Source of the DNA: Acridotheres tristis
Lineage: Eukaryota; Chordata; Aves; Passeriformes; Sturnidae
Length of the DNA: 64,000 bases
Direction of reading: 5' to 3'
Assembly (NCBI GenBank): GCA_037013685.1
Contig: CM072905.1
Location: 2,181,491-2,245,490, forward strand
Below, piece by piece: positions 37,515-49,130 of this stretch (its first letter is position 1; each line of letters starts with the position of its first letter). The position numbers were made by a program, and so were the translations under genes. The notes beneath the pieces are model-generated. The model ran no database searches and had not been told where the DNA came from. It saw only the letters and a program-made list of their open reading frames with translations.

Positions 37515-39790
37515 GGTGTCCCCTTCTCCCAAAAGCGGCCAAAAAATTGGGAAAAGATCCCATTGAGCTGGGAATCTTTGCACAGCCACCAGTCACAAAA
37601 TCAGCCAAAAACTGGGAAAAGCTCCTGTTGAGCTGGGAGTCTTTGCACAGGCACCACTCACTGAATCAGCCAAGGACTGGGAAAAGCTGCTGTTGAGATG
37701 GGAATATTTGCATAGCCAGCAGTCACAGAAGTGGCCAAAAACTGGGAAGAGATTGGTGTCCCCTTCTCCCAAAATCGGCCAAAAAATAGGAAAAGCTCCT
37801 GTTGAGGTGGAAATCTGCACAGTCAGCAGCCACAGAATCACCAAAATTGGGAAAAGCTCCCATTGAGCTAAGAATCTTTGCACAGCCACCACTCACAAGC
37901 AGTCAGGGTGGGAAGAGATTGGTGTCCCCATCTCCAAAAATCAGCCAAAAACTGGGAAAAGCTCCCATTGAGGTGGGAATCTTTGCATAGCCAGTATTCA
38001 CAAAAGTGACCAAAAATCGGGAAAAGGTCCTGTTGAGGTGGAAGTTTTGCACAGCCACTATTCGCAAAATCAGCCAAAAACTGAGAAGAGATTGGTGTCC
38101 CCTTCTCCCAAAATCGGCCAAAAACTGGGAAAAGATCCCATTGAGCTGGGAATCTTTGCATAGCCACCAGTCACAAAATCAGCCAAAAACTGGGAAAAGC
38201 TCCTGTTGAGCTGGGAGTCATTGCACAGCCAGCAATCACAAAAGTGATCAAAAATTGGGAAAAGCTCCTGTTGAGGTGGGAATTTTGCACAGGCAGCCCT
38301 GCCAAGCAGGGGAAGAGGTGGGATTTAGGCAGCACCAAGGGGATGCTGTGGTGCCCGTGGGTGCCTCACACCAAAGGAGGTGCCCAGGTGCCAAGTCACA
38401 AAATCAGCCAAAATCTGGGAAGAGATTGGTGTCCCCTTTCTCCTAAAAGCAGCCAAAAATTGGGAAAAGCTCCCAGTGAGGTGGGAATCTTTGCACAGCC
38501 ACCAGTCACAAAAGTGACCAAAAACTGGGAAAAGCTCCTCTTGAGCTGGGAATCTGCACAGCCACCAGTCACAAAACCAGCCAAAAACTGTGAAGAGATT
38601 GGTGTCCCCTTCTCCTAAAAGCAGCCAAAAATTGGGAAAAGCTCCTGTTGTGGTGGGAATCTTTGCACAGCCACCAGTCACAAGCAGCCAGAATGGGAAG
38701 AGATTGGTGTCTCCTCCTAAAATCAGCCAAAAATTGGGAAAAGCTCCTGTTGAGGTAGGAATTTTGCACAGCCACCAGTCACAAAAGTGACCAAAAAATG
38801 GGAAAAGCTCCCGTTGAGGTGGGAATTTTGCACAGGCAGCCCTGCCAAGCAGGGGAAGAGGTGGGATTTAGGCAGCACCAAGGGGATGCTGTGGTGCCCG
38901 TGGGTGCCTCACACCAAAGGAGGTGCCCAGGTGCCAAGTCACAAAACCAGCCAAAAACTGGGAAGAGATTGGTGTCCTCCTTCTCCTAAAAGCAGCCAAA
39001 AATTGGGAAAAGCTCCTGTTGAGGTGGGAATCTTTGCATAGCCACCAGTCACAAAAGTGACCAAAAACTGGGAAAAGCTCCTCTTGAGCTGGGAATCTGC
39101 ACAGCCACCAGTCACAAAACCAGCCAAAAACTGTGAAGAGATTGGTGTTCCCTTCTCCTAAAAGCAGCCAAAAATTGGGAAAAGCTCCTGTTGTGGTGGG
39201 AATCTTTGCACAGCCACCACTCACAAGCAGCCAGAATGGGAAGAGATTGGTGTCTCCTCCTAAAATCAGCCAAAAATTGGGAAAAGCTCCTGTTGAGGTA
39301 GGAATTTTGCACAGCCACCAGTCACAAAAGTGACCAAAAAATGGGAAAAGCTCCCGTTGAGGTGGGAATTTTGCACAGGCAGCCCTGCCAAGCAGAGGAA
39401 GAGGTGGGATTTAGGCAGCACTAAGGGGATGCTGTGGTGCCCGTGGGTGCCTCACCCCAAAGGAGCTGCCCAGGTGCCAAGTCACAAAACCAGCCAAAAA
39501 CTGGGAAGAGATTGGTGTCCCCCTTCTCCTAAAAGCAGCCAAAAATTGGGAAAAGCTCCTGTTGAGGTGGGAATCTTTGCACAGCCACCAGTCACAAGCA
39601 GCCAGAATGGGAAGAGATTGGTGTCTCCTCCTAAAATCAGCCAAAAATTGGGAAAAGCTCCCATTGAGGTGGGAATTTTGCACAGGCAGCCCTGCCAAGC
39701 ACAGGAAGAGGTGGGATTTGGGCAGCACCAAGGGGATGCTGTGGTGCCCGTGGGTCCCTCACCCCAAAGGAGGTGCCAGGCGCTGCTGGT
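37515..39790. repeat. Satellite-like array with 543-bp higher-order repeat
   Basis: The array is built of two related monomers. A is about 60-66 bp, with GGGAAAAGCTCCTGTTGAGG, GGGAATCTTTGCACAGCCAC and CAGTCACAAAAGTGACC parts. B is about 45 bp, with GAAGAGATTGGTGTCCCCTT and AATCAGCCAAAAACTGG. From 38281 a third segment C of about 120 bp (AGGCAGCCCTGCCAAGCAGG to GAGGTGCCCAGGTGCCAAG) joins them. Segment C starts at 38281, 38824 and 39367, exactly 543 bp apart, then at 39674 after a unit shortened to 307 bp. Left of 38281 the monomers are more diverged and lack C. The period is 181 codons, so repeated frames (such as 38325-38681, 38868-39224) recur; none is a credible gene. Confidence 0.95.
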
Positions 39791-39996
39791 GGGGCTGGGA
39801 GCAGACTCGGTGTCCAGCACTCTGCTCCCGCTGGGTCATTTCCTCCGAAACAATTGGAGCTTTGATCCCGTTCTGTGAGCCAGGACCCGCCGCTGTTCTC
39901 ACTGGGCGCCCTCGGGGAGGGCTGAAAAAAAAGCCCCCAGAGGCACCAACAATGAGCGAGGAGAAGCCGCTGCCGCTGACTCAGCCCCTGCCCCAG
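39791..39996 (+). promoter_or_regulatory. Small CpG-richer segment with MAF/NF-E2-type site
   Basis: In contrast with its CpG-poor surroundings, this 200-bp stretch has about a dozen CpGs. GCTGACTCAGC at 39975-39985 is the 11-bp core of the palindromic MAF recognition element, which NF-E2/NRF2-type heterodimers also bind. No TATA box is seen. It directly follows the satellite array. It may be a promoter-proximal CpG cluster or just GC-rich spacer. Confidence 0.3.
39952..39996 (+). CDS. Possible short first coding exon (speculative)
   Basis: An ATG at 39952 opens 15 codons (MSEEKPLPLTQPLPQ) ending in CAG, directly followed by GTTAGG, an acceptable splice donor at 39997. It lies in the CpG-richer segment, as first coding exons often do. 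The open frame itself runs in from the satellite upstream and stops at 40003-40005, so only splicing would make it a gene. I do not recognise the peptide and no downstream exon is identified. Chance is a strong alternative. Confidence 0.15.
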
Positions 39997-40876
39997 GTTA
40001 GGTAATTTCCTTGCATAAATCTCTTTTCAAGGAGGGCTTTAAACAGACCTTAACCAGGACCAGACTTCTCTCCCCTGGATTTGATCCTGAGGAAATACCT
40101 GATAATAAACAAATACCTTGCTGGGATGCTCAGCCTTGCCAGGAATGACAGTTGATTTAAAAATCACCTTTTTTTCAGGTTTTTTTTTTTTTGTCTTTTT
40201 TTTTCCTTTCTGTTTTCTCACTTTATCCTTTAAAAAAAAAAAAAAACTCCAAGGAAATTGCAACCATCCAAGGCTAGGAAGGTGTTGCAGAACAAACAAG
40301 CCCCAGCAAGGGCAGCAGCATCCATGGTGGGATCTCATTTCAGGGCTGCTTGTCCTCACTTCCCAAACACCTCCACTGCTGCCTCGTTTAAGATTTCCAC
40401 TGGGATTCGGGCCAGCATTTGGACATTTTTTGGACGTTTGGACATTGTTTTAAAGACAACAAGGCTCATCAAGTTTCAGTGATGCATCCTGTAGGAAGCT
40501 TGGGTACCTGGGGCTACGCCTTGGCTGCACTTGAGTCTGATTTTCTAAGAAAATGCATCTGAAAATCAAACTCAAGGTGTGCAAAGGACTTTTACATCCT
40601 TACCAGAGTCCTCTGGGTGTGATTCCAATTTGTCTCCCTGAATTCCCCCAGCAATTTCCCATGGAAAAAGGAAAATTTCCTGCCTCAAAACTCTGTCCCA
40701 GCCCCCTGTCAGGGATGGGCTGAATTATTGACCCCATTGTCTGTGATGCTGCTACAGCTTGTAAATTCTCAGAATATGAGACTAAATAGATTTGGGATTA
40801 TCACCATAACGGCCCAATAATCTATGGAAAATCTGTTTATATTTGGTGAGCAGCAGGGAACAGCTGGAAAGAGGGA
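39997..40876. other. Unique non-coding sequence
   Basis: T- and A-runs lie at about 40179-40191 and 40233-40246. Nothing else is recognised. Confidence 0.4.
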
Positions 40877-41110
40877 ATGGCCCTCATTCCATCTCAGCTC
40901 AAGTCCCTGGGGCAGGTGAGGAGGGAGGTGAGGTCAGGTATCCACAGACATGTGGATGTGTGGGATTTTTACATCCCTGAGGACTTGTCCTGGCAGGAGA
41001 AACTTCAGCTCTTAAAGAATGGCTGTGCCTCTGCCATGAGTTATAAAGATATCAGTGAATTCTGGCTGCTGCCATTTTTATATTCCTTTTTTTCTGGTGA
41101 TAGAAGGTAA
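40877..41110 (+). CDS. Weak coding-like ORF, 77 codons
   Basis: The frame starts MALIPSQLKSLGQ and includes a DVWDFYIPEDLSWQEKLQLL stretch; codon choice and amino-acid mix look more protein-like than in most frames here. A CAG-GTGAGG donor-like site follows codon 13. No domain or family is recognised. It may be an unannotated exon, a gene relic or chance. It ends 38 bp before the stop of the convergent ORF at 41148-41402. Confidence 0.15.
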   Translation: MALIPSQLKSLGQVRREVRSGIHRHVDVWDFYIPEDLSWQEKLQLLKNGCASAMSYKDISEFWLLPFLYSFFSGDRR

Positions 41111-41147
41111 AATTTAAATTTTTTAAATCCATAGTTTAGGGATTTTT

Positions 41148-41402
41148 TTAGGAGATAGAGGCCATTTTCTGGACCTCATGTGAGAGCTGATGATGTTCCT
41201 GGTCCTCTTGGAAAAGCAGATCCTTGCAGAACAGTCTCCACTGGGCATCAGCCAAAAGGTTCAGGGTCTTGTTGTGGGATACCTGAAATGTGTCGTGTGC
41301 ATTCGTGTCCATCAGCAAGGCACAGCTTACATCACCTGCCAGGAACTCAGCCTTCATCTGCAGATCAGAAAATCGCCTAAATCTCTGATTTAATTGAGTC
41401 AA
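41148..41402 (-). CDS. Coding-like ORF or candidate terminal exon, 84 codons
   Basis: Of all frames here this reads most like protein: a mixed composition with few low-complexity runs, including LNLLADAQWRLFCKDLLFQE and ending in EVQKMASIS before a stop. An internal Met codon at 41355-41357 is immediately preceded on the minus strand by a good splice acceptor (TTTTCTGATCTGCAG, + strand 41358-41372). An exon of 210 bp (41148-41357, 69 codons plus stop) is therefore possible. No signal peptide, membrane segment or known domain is seen. I cannot name it. It could be an exon of an unknown gene, a fragment of a retrocopy, or chance. Confidence 0.25.
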   Translation of the reverse strand: MTQLNQRFRRFSDLQMKAEFLAGDVSCALLMDTNAHDTFQVSHNKTLNLLADAQWRLFCKDLLFQEDQEHHQLSHEVQKMASIS

Positions 41403-44400
41403 GTTTTTAGTTCTGACTTCCTGTGCTTAACCCTTGGATCACTCCTGGAGTTTCATGTCACAGCCGTGTCCGTGTCGGTGCCTGGGAGATAAAGTTTCCT
41501 CCAACAAACGGTTTATCATTCTCCAGAAGGGATTAGCAGAGGTGTTTAAACCCCTGTGGTTGGATCTGCTTTGAGGATTAAGGGGATTTTGGAGCAGTGA
41601 TATCACTGGGCTTCAATGCAATTTATGTGGTGGTAAAAAGACATGAAACTGGAAGGTGATGTCAGAGTGGTGGCTGGGATGGGTGGGGGTGTGGGGTCTG
41701 TCTGAATCCTGCCCAGAAGCGATCCCACTGTCAGGGAGAAGGAACTGGACTCTCTTTGATTTAAATCGAGCTCTCTTTATAAATATCCACACCAGTGCCT
41801 TGACATTCAATGGAGTTTGCAAGTTGTTCACACTGGACTGGGGAGGTAAAACCTCCCTGGCACAAACTCTGTTATGTTTCTATCAAAGATCCAGCCTTTA
41901 TCCTTTCATTTGCCTCTGTCAAAAAAGATAAACCCCACATTTCTCAGAGCAACTTAATTCCCAACAGTATTTATGTATCTAAGAGTTTTCCCTGACAGTA
42001 CGATTAAAAGAAGAATCATTTAGGAAAAAAAATATCAGTAATGTAATCCCTCATTTGGGTCTGTGCCTCAATTACATCTAGTTCATTCTGACTTTCTGCC
42101 CAGGTTCCAGTGGAAAATTCTTTTTTTTTTTTTCCATTAAAAAAAAAAAACCCTACTTAGTTCTCTGAAGGCAACCAAACCAGCAGAGCTTTTCTTTCTC
42201 CCTCCCTGTTTTATCCAGCTATGAGCACCATGGTTTTTACTTAATCCCTTTTCTCTCCTAATCTAGTTTTATACCCTCTGCTGGGGACAATGATGCTCTT
42301 GGTGATGTTTTAGGTTGATCACAGCCAATTCCAGATGTTTTTTTTCCCTCTTTCTTTGCTCACCAAAGCTCTGGGCTGAAACATGTCGGTTTAGGAGTTG
42401 TTTGCAGGTATGGCCAGGTCTTTCCATCTCCTAAATTAATGCTGGGCTCAAAATAAAGTTTGTGCTTTTGAGTTTTGCCTCTTAGATGTGACAGCACAAC
42501 TCTCAACAACCACTTTGCTCCCTGAGCAAGAAAACACCCAGGTTTAAAAGAACAACCACTAGCATTTCTTCTTTAATGCTTCCAAAAAAAAAAAAAAGAA
42601 AGCTGTGCTTAGATTGATTACTGTGGATGTCTCCCATAATCATTAAAAGCAGTTGGAAAGCCAAGAAAGCTCTAAGTCATTGCTGCAGGGCTGCCAGGTC
42701 CTGTCTGTGCTGAGTGAGAGGAGTGCTCGGGGTGCCTGAGCTGGGTGATGTGAGCAGAGCTCGGAGGTGCTGCGAGGAAAAGCTCCACCACACCCTTTCA
42801 TCCCCTCCAAAACAAACATGAAAGCAAGAAGAAGTGGATATCTTCGCTGTTGCTTTGCCTTGTGCCTTTTTGAAGATGTGATGTACGAAGATTTCCTGTA
42901 ATTACATGCAATAGCTGGAGGGGAAGCAGCGGGGGAAGACAGCGAATGAAAGTCAGAAAACATTAATTTGTTTAAATCTGTCACTAAGGCTTGCACGAGC
43001 CAACCTGTAAATAACTCTGCAGCTGAAGCAACTTTGTTTGCACAACTCAGCTCAAACCCCACAAAGCTGAGGGACCCAGCGTTTTCCCCCTCACTCCGTG
43101 CACACGAGGTGCTCTTTGAGCCACCAATATTTTGTAAAGCTGCCTCTGTGGCACAGCCCCAGAGCTGGGGGGGATGAAACAGCTCCAGTGCCAGCAAAGT
43201 GGCCTAAAATTAGCACCAAAGGCATCGGGCTCTCGGTGCTGCATTCCCTCTTTCCTCTCACAACAGGGCTGGAGTTTTGGCTGCTGAGCACGTTAATAAC
43301 ATCATTATTAAGGGTGGTTCTGGGCCATTTCCCAAAGCACAGCACCTTCGGCTCGGGGATGAAGGATGCCAGCGCTCCCTCCCAGCACCCCCAGCCCAGT
43401 TATCCCTCCAGGATGGCTGCAGGAGCTCCTGCAGGAGCCAAGGGACCCTGAGCTTTGCCATCATCATCTGCAGGTGGCAGGAGAATGAGGGGGACAGAGC
43501 AAAGTGCTCCAGGAGCCACCACGGCACTGCTGTGGGTGGCCTTGGAAGTTCAGGTACTGGAGGAACAGCCAGAACGAATTTCTCTGCTACTTATCCCATG
43601 GAAAATACTCCTCATATCCTGGGAGACTGAGCTGGTCCCAACTGGTCCAGCTTGTCTGGAGGTGTTTCTGCAAGCCTGACCTACTAATTTTTTTTTTTTT
43701 GTTATTTGTTTGTTTATTGTTATTTCACAACAAATCCTTCCCTATCTCCTGTGACAATGAGGCATTTGGGCAGTCAGCACGAAGGGAATGGAGAAATTCC
43801 ATGGCATTGATTTCAGGCAGAGGTTCTTTACTGCCAGCTTTCACTTTAGATATCACCAGAGAAAATAACTTAGGAGAAATCATAATTCAACAGAAGCCCA
43901 GCCCCACAGCAGCAAAATTTCAAACATCCAGATTCTCCAGTAGATTTAGAAAAAGAAGTCAAAGGCCTTGTTTCCTTTGGTGAACATTTTTAAAAACTCT
44001 TAATCTCTTGGATTTTTAATCCCAGAATAACTCCTGAAGTGCAGGGACACTTCTCTTTCTTAGTCTCATCAACACTTCCAGGCACAGATTGGTTCTGGGG
44101 AAATCTGAGAGTTTGCCTCAGGCTCAGATAAGTGATGGGGAGTTGGCATCTTTGTCCTGCTAAATTCATCCTCCAAACTCAACTCAGCCATGGAGACCCC
44201 ATAAATTCTGATGGGGCTGATGAGAGCCAGGGGATGTTTCACAGGAGGAGGAATTCTGACTCCAACATTTCACCTCCAGGGCAGACAGAGCAGTGGCACA
44301 ACAAAGAGTAGTCCTAAAACTTTCCATCATTTAAGGATCATGTCAGCTCTGCTGAAATATGAATAAACTTTTTATGGGGTATTTTTTTGTGCCCTAAATA

Positions 44401-44780
44401 AGTTTGACCAAATATGTGTTGGCAACAGCAATGCTGCACTCACTGCAAGATTTTTTTCTGCTGATAACACTTAAAATCTTCCCCACATAAAATCTTCTGC
44501 AGGTTTGACTTCTAATGGAAAAAAAAAAAGCCACCATATTCCTAAATTTATTAAGAGATTCCTGAGTTTCTTACTGGCTTTTTACAGGGTTAAAGGTTGA
44601 TCAATATTTTAGACAACCTAAAGCCCATTTGAGCTTGAGTGTGTTTGGAATGATGAGTTCCAGAGTTAATGTGGGGTGAGGGTGAAGCTGGAAAGCTGCA
44701 AGTGAAGTTCAGCTTGTTATTAGAGGGCTGAAAATATATGGAGGGGAAATCTATCATATTCATTTCAAAGTAAAAAGGGA
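41403..44780. other. Unique non-coding sequence
   Basis: No mobile element is recognised. A- and T-runs lie near 42120-42150 and 42583-42597. The segment 42840-43060 is repeat-free with a TGTAATTACATGCAA homeodomain/POU-like cluster and might be a conserved element. The 184-codon minus frame 42643-43197 and the overlapping plus frames have no domain. Confidence 0.4.
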
Positions 44781-46362
44781 AAAAAAAGGGAAAAAAAAAA
44801 AGAAAAAGAAACCACTTAGAGTTAAAGCTCTGAAAAAAAGATCACCTCTAATTCCATAAGTTATGGGCCTATAAATCAGTCAAATAATACAGAGCTGGCC
44901 ACCAGGCAAATATATCTTTGAGCAGCAATAACTGAGAAGGGAGATTCTCTTATTCAAGGGTTGTTCATAATTCACTATAATTGGTGGGAAAGTGAGAGCT
45001 GAGACAACTTAATTCATTCACAATTGCTGATGTTATTATTTCAGAATAAAAATAGTGACTTCGATGAAAACCATCTGGTGTCAACAGAAACCATCACTGG
45101 TCAAGCACCAGCTTGGGATGGGGGATGATGTTTGGAACTGAAAGTTTGGGGGGTTCCAGCTCAGGTGAAAACTCCATTTTGAATAAGAATTGTGGTGTGA
45201 AGCGTTTCTTCAGGTGTCTTTACCTGATTTTTGTGTTTTTACAGAGTTTTGAGGCCTTGGTCGTGAGCAATTTGTGTGGTGTGGGTGACCAGGAGACAGG
45301 GCTGTGAGGAGGAGATCCTGAAACTCCAGGAGGAGAAAAATCTTGGGATTTTTGGGGATTTTCTGAGCTGGATGGTGACATTTAGAAGGGGATTGTCAGC
45401 AGGGCTGGCAGGAGGGTGGCACTTTGTTAAGCAGGGTCTGCTCAGCCTCCAGGACCCAGAGGAGAAAAGAGCCAGAGCTCCTTTCTCTGTGCTCCAAATG
45501 TCCCTGGAGAGCAGTGTGGGACATTTTCTGGGACTGGCTGTGGGATCACAAGTTTTAAAAAGCCCCTTTTTAGGGTTTTTAACACTCACCTGATTCTCCT
45601 CAGGACTTCAGATCAAACCTCTCCCAAATCAAACCTTGGAGGGGAGGGGGCTGCTCATTGACACTTTGGGTTTTAATCTGCAGCCAAAACAGGAACAAAA
45701 GGGAATAAAAAATGAAAAGAAAAAAAAAAAAAAGAGATCCTTGCACGTGGTTTTTGTGGGAGCAGCTGGAGCCAGAGCCTGGGGGAGCCCATCCCAGTGG
45801 GGTCCCGGTTGTGACTGGGAGCACTGGGTGTCCTGACGTGGTGTGGGGGTGTTTGTGTGAGCTCAGACCCTGCTCCTGAGCCCCCGGGGGCATGTCTGTC
45901 ATCACTGCCATCAAATGTGTGTCCCCACATCAAAGCCCTGCTGACTTCCTACTCAGGAAAACAAGGGAAAACAGATTTCTCGCTGCATGCTCTTTATTTG
46001 AGCGTGTTTTTGGTGTTTGAATGATTCCTTTTTTTTTTTTTTTTTTTTCCCTAGGAGAAAGCCTGAGGGGGCTGGTTTGTTTTATCAGGAAATGAGAATG
46101 GATTTACTCGGGTGCTGTCTCAGCCCTGGTTCATTTTCACCCCAGAGCAAGGGTTGAGGCTGTGCTGGAGCTGGGACAAAGCTGCTGCTCTGGGAGAGGC
46201 TCTGGGAGCTCTGCAGGGATAGAGGGACTTGGGAGAGGGTTGTTGTTGCTAGAAATTGAGTATTTTTAGACAAAAAAAAAATAGCAAAGCGTCCCAAATT
46301 TAAACATCCCAAATCAAACTGCACTTTTAAAAAGTTTCTTCTCACTCTCCCCTCCTGCCCTT
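44781..46362. other. Unique non-coding sequence
   Basis: A-rich at 44780-44810; a 20-base T-run at 46029-46048. No exon or repeat family is recognised. Confidence 0.4.
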
Positions 46363-46483
46363 CTGGAGAGATGAGGCTGAGCAGTTTGTGGGGTTGAAGT
46401 TTTGGAGAGATGAGGCTGAGCTGTTTGTGGGGTTGAAGTTTTGGAGAGATGAGGCTGAGCTGTTTGTGGGGTTGATGTTTTCA
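46363..46483. repeat. 39-bp tandem repeat, 3 copies
   Basis: Three units of GGAGAGATGAGGCTGAGC followed by TGTTTGTGGGGTTGAAGTTTT (AG in place of TG in the first). The period of 39 is 13 codons, so the minus strand reads a 13-residue repeat (KTSTPQTAQPHLS) in a 67-codon spurious frame. Confidence 0.93.
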
Positions 46484-46642
46484 GTGACTGCCTCACTGAC
46501 TGCCTGGAGATCCCCATGCCTTTAGGACTCTTCCTTGCTTGTGGATACTCATGGACTTACAAACTATTTCTGATTGATTAGGCATTGGCAGTCACTAGTG
46601 CCAAAAGTGATCCCCAAAATCATGGGGGCATCATGATTCCCA

Positions 46643-46785
46643 AAATCATGGAATCATGGAATGGTTTGGGTTGGAAAGGACCTTAAAGCCCATCTCATTC
46701 CACAGGCAGAGACTCCTTCCAGTGTCCCAGGCTGCTCCAAGCCCCATCCAGCCTGGCCTGGGACACTTCCAGGGATGAGGGACCC
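46643..46785 (-). mobile_element. CR1 LINE 3' fragment, reverse orientation
   Basis: The plus strand shows ATCATGGAATCATGGAATGG, then TTTGGGTTGGAAAGGACCTT and AAAGCCCATCTCATTCC, then CCAGGCTGCTCCAAGCCCC and CCTGGGACACTTCCAGGGAT. This is the complement of a standard CR1 tail, about 140 bp long, well preserved. Confidence 0.9.
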
Positions 46786-48140
46786 CCAAACGTGGTCACC
46801 CTGCAGGTTTTAGAGTGAAAACTGAAATTACAGCAAGGCCAGCCCTTACTGAGCAGCAGGAGAAAACCAACAAATCCCAGCTTGATCTGGTTTTATTTCC
46901 CTTTGGGCTCAGGTGTGCAAAGTCCCTGAGCATCACTGCCTGTGCCCAGTGATGTCACAGAGAGTGACAACAGCCAGCCCAGCAGGGCCAGGGCTCAGCA
47001 ACGTGGGTAAACTCAGCCCCAGCTTAGTCACAGACAGCAAAGCAACCTGTCAGAGCTCTGCTCAGAGCTCAGGAGTGAATCACAGCAGAGATAATATCCA
47101 AAGCAATTGCAGCTGGAAGGGCAGGAGTGACTGTGAGCACAGGCAGGGGCAGACAGAAACACTTCCCCTGAGTTATCTGCACGAACAAACCAAGGGAAAG
47201 GCAGCAGCCACCCTTGGGGACAGGACTGGAGGGGTCTGAGGCAGAGGGGAAGTGTGGCTTTGTCATCCCAATCCAGCTCTCCATGTGCCCAAAGACATTC
47301 CACTCACAGGGAGCACTGGGATGCTGCAGTTCTTGACTTGGACATTTGTTCTTTACTTATAAGGACTCAGAGAAATGGCTCCTCAACCATTTTTGCCTCT
47401 TCATCCAGTGATAAAGTTGTAGGGGTTTTTTGGTGTACAACCACAGACCCCTGAGCTGGCATCAGTTACCAAATCTGCAGGAGCATCAACTTCTGGAGTT
47501 TAAAATGCAGGAAATTTGAAAGGTGCCAAATCTGCCCCAGTTTAATTAAATTTTTTCCCATGCACTCTTAAAGAACAGCCTGAAACCTTCCAGCTAGAGA
47601 TAAAGGCTCTGCCATAAGACTTTAGAGAAAGAAGGGGGGAAAAAAGAAGAAAAAAGTGAGAAAGAGCCAGGGGATGAGGGAGTTAAGGGACCTGCAGCTC
47701 GAGCTGCTCTCGAGGGAGACAGGAAAGCTGCAGAGATTTGGCAACGAGCACAGATCCCAAAAATTAGATCATGGTACATAATTATCCTGCAGGCTGCTGC
47801 TGGTGCCAGCACCTCAATATCTGTGATTGGTGTGTTTTGAAGCCGTGTCGGAAAGCCCGAGTTTCAATCAGCTGCATTCCCATGCCCAGCAGCTCCATGT
47901 CACTGCCCGTTCCACAATAAAACCTACCTGGCATTGTGTGGGGAATGAGTAACAATTCCTGTGCTGAAAGGGAGGAGGGAGAAACACCAAGAGCTCTCTG
48001 GGGAGCTGAAGTCACCGGGAGCTGGCGGGGCTGGCACAGCTCCGTGCCCATGACTCAGTGCCTTGGCTCCTGGGCCAGCCTCGTCCTGCCACTGCCACCC
48101 CAAGGTCTCCCACTGCCACCCTGGCAGCTGCCCGGCCCCT
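46786..48140. other. Unique non-coding sequence
   Basis: No gene or repeat family recognised. Confidence 0.4.
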
Positions 48141-49130
48141 GAACTGCTCCAGAATTGTCCATGGGGCTTGTGTGGAGATGATCAGTTCCTAAATTCCTCT
48201 AAAATGTGTCCACAGTGTTTGTATGGAGCTGTGCATCTCCTAAACTGCTCCAAAAATGACCATGGGGTTTGTAAAGAGATGATCAATTCCTAAATTCCTC
48301 TAAAATGTGTCCTCAGGCATTGTGTGGAGCTGCCCAGCCCATAAACTCCTCCAGAAATGTCCATGGGTTTATATGGAGCTGCTCAATTCCTAAATTCCTC
48401 AAAAAGATGTCCACAGGGTTTGTGTGGAGATGATCAATTCCTAAATTCCTCAAAAATGTGTCCTCAGGCATTGTGTGGAGATGATCAATTCCTAAATTCC
48501 TCAAAAATGTGTCCTCAGGATTTGTGTGGAGCTGTGCATCTCCTAAATTGCTCCAGAAATGTCCATGGGGTTTGTATGGAGCTGATCAATTCCTAAATTC
48601 CTCTAAAATGTGTCCTCAGGCATTGTGTGGAGATGATCAATTCCTAAATTCCTCAAAAAGGTGTCCACAGGGTTTGTATGGAGCTGTGCATCTCCTAAAC
48701 TCCTCCAGAAATGTCCATGGGGTTTATGTGGAGATGATCAATTCCTAAATTCCTCAAGAAGGTGTCCCCAGGCATTGTATGGAGCTGTTCATCTCCTAAA
48801 CTGCTCCAGAAATGTCCATGGGGTTTGTATGGAGCTGATCAGTTCCTAAATTCTCTAAAATGTGTCCTCAGGCATTGTGTGGAGCTGCTCAACTCCTAAA
48901 TTCCTCAAAAAGGTGTCCACAAGGTTTGTGTGGAGCTGCTCAACTCCTAAATTCCTCAAAAAGGAGTCCTCAGGCTTTGTGTGGAGCTGCTCATCTCCTA
49001 AACTGCTCCAGCAATGTCCACATGGTTTGTATGGAGCTGCTCAATTCCTAAATTCTTCAAGAATATGTCCACAGGGTTTATGTCAAGCTGCTCAACTCCT
49101 AAACCGCTCCAAAAAGCGTCTGTGGGGTTT
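48141..49130. repeat. 51-bp minisatellite, about 19 copies, with 152-bp super-period
   Basis: The unit runs GTGTCCTCAGGCATTGTGTG, then GAGATGATCAATTCCTAAAT, then TCCTCAAAAAT. Alternating subtypes exist: one has CCATGGGGTTTGTATGGAGC, another GCTGTGCATCTCCTAAACTG. Similar triplets recur every 152 bp (frames start at 48357, 48509 and 48661). Units of about 17 codons give spurious Cys/Leu/Asn-rich frames up to 157 codons. No known satellite family is recognised. Confidence 0.94.

Noticed and set aside
37593..39878. Repeated ORFs up to 182 codons in the 543-bp array
   Set aside because: They repeat only because the period is a multiple of three. The frames are broken between units, open on both strands and without a domain.
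42643..43197. 184-codon minus ORF
   Set aside because: Overlapping frames on the other strand and no recognisable domain. Part may be regulatory sequence instead.
37515..49130. Direct repeats considered as CRISPR arrays
   Set aside because: Units are contiguous, without unique spacers of constant length, and the DNA is vertebrate.
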